This document shows positions 15,048 through 15,245 of a DNA stretch of 15,245 nucleotides, piece by piece (within the stretch, counting starts at the first letter, position 1; the number at the start of each line of letters is the position of its first letter). This DNA comes from Darwinimomas sp045600945 (lineage in GTDB: Bacteria > Bacillota > Clostridia > Lachnospirales > Lachnospiraceae): assembly GCA_045600945.1 (NCBI GenBank), contig JAZRYX010000036.1, positions 1 through 15,245 on the forward strand. Reading direction: 5' to 3'. The notes under the pieces were generated by a model. The model was not told where the DNA came from. It did no database searches and saw only the letters and a program-made list of their open reading frames with translations. The translations under genes were made by a program, and so were the position numbers.

Positions 15048-15064
15048 GGAGTTACACAAAACTG

Positions 15065-15245
15065 TTATTTTCTCTTTCTCTTCGGTACGAGATCAAGTGC
15101 AACTGATGCAAGGATAACGATACCTTTTACTGTCTGCTGCCAGTCAGCTGAGATACCCATCATTGACATACCGTTGTTAAGAATAGCTATTACGAAACAT
15201 CCGATAAGGGCAAGTGCTATTGAACCGGCACCACCTGATACTGAT
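15065..15245 (-). CDS. sugar ABC transporter permease, CUT2 (RbsC-like) family, C-terminal part
   Basis: Only the last 59 residues are in the window; the gene continues beyond the right edge. The end has a hydrophobic helix with ALALIGCFVIAILNN, then GMSMMGISADWQQTVKGIVILASVALD and a basic tail PKRKRK. The GMS-x-x-G-x-S-x-x-WQQ-x-x-KG pattern followed by a last membrane helix and a positive cytoplasmic tail is the hallmark end of ribose-type monosaccharide permeases (BPD_transp_2). Such systems import unphosphorylated sugars or polyols, with a periplasmic-type binding lipoprotein and a double ATPase usually encoded just upstream. It is probably the transporter for the pathway encoded downstream. 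Confidence 0.9.
   Translation of the reverse strand, partial: SVSGGAGSIALALIGCFVIAILNNGMSMMGISADWQQTVKGIVILASVALDLVPKRKRK

Noticed and set aside
8157..15245. myo-inositol catabolic (iol) operon
   Set aside because: Gfo/Idh and PfkB genes are present, but nothing resembling IolD, IolE, IolB or IolG order is seen, and the TIM barrel is of xylose isomerase type.
1..15245. CRISPR arrays, tRNA genes, IS elements, prophage genes
   Set aside because: None could be recognised by eye on either strand: no regularly spaced repeats, no cloverleaf-like GGTTCGA motifs with acceptor stems, and no transposase or integrase motifs.

Overview
The window looks like a low-GC Firmicute chromosome, most plausibly a Lachnospiraceae member (Butyrivibrio/Roseburia-like). 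This rests on the AT-rich intergenic DNA, strong AGGAGG-type ribosome binding sites, and a glutamate dehydrogenase that resembles, from memory, the Clostridium symbiosum enzyme. That is inference; no rRNA or other species marker is present. All supportable genes lie on the minus strand, so the text follows transcription from high to low coordinates.

Block 1 (about 15245 to 7327): the window opens inside the C-terminus of a ribose-type (CUT2) sugar ABC permease. A 113-base gap follows, holding a 44-base imperfect palindrome, a good promoter and two CTAAACTAAA repeats. Then comes a seven-gene run: a class I xylose-isomerase-like TIM barrel, a Gfo/Idh/MocA dehydrogenase, a DegT/StrS PLP aminotransferase, a second Gfo/Idh/MocA dehydrogenase, a PfkB sugar kinase, a MtlD-like polyol-phosphate dehydrogenase and a DUF4380-like mutarotase-fold protein. 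The set reads as a dedicated pathway for an unusual sugar, amino sugar or (amino)cyclitol/polyol, fed by the ABC importer. I do not recognise it as a named pathway. Three gene junctions carry stable hairpins inside the run, so expression is probably graded along it.

Block 2 (7293 to 5858): gdhA follows the DUF4380 gene after about 30 bases and ends at a clear intrinsic terminator. It may be read from block 1, from a weak promoter of its own, or both. Glutamate dehydrogenase would close the nitrogen loop with the aminotransferase.

Block 3 (5815 to 1888): a likely operon of two tandem, strongly diverged YtcJ-type (Amidohydro_3) metal-dependent hydrolases. It is followed by a decayed GNAT acetyltransferase remnant whose frame is broken at an A AAA AAT heptamer.

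Block 4 (1864 to 190): a neurotransmitter:sodium symporter (NSS/SNF) family transporter with an extended -10 promoter and an intrinsic terminator. The last 190 bases of the window hold no gene that I can support, but contain a 75-base long inverted repeat with a nested hairpin and a possible plus-strand terminator.

No tRNA, rRNA, CRISPR array, insertion sequence or phage gene was seen.
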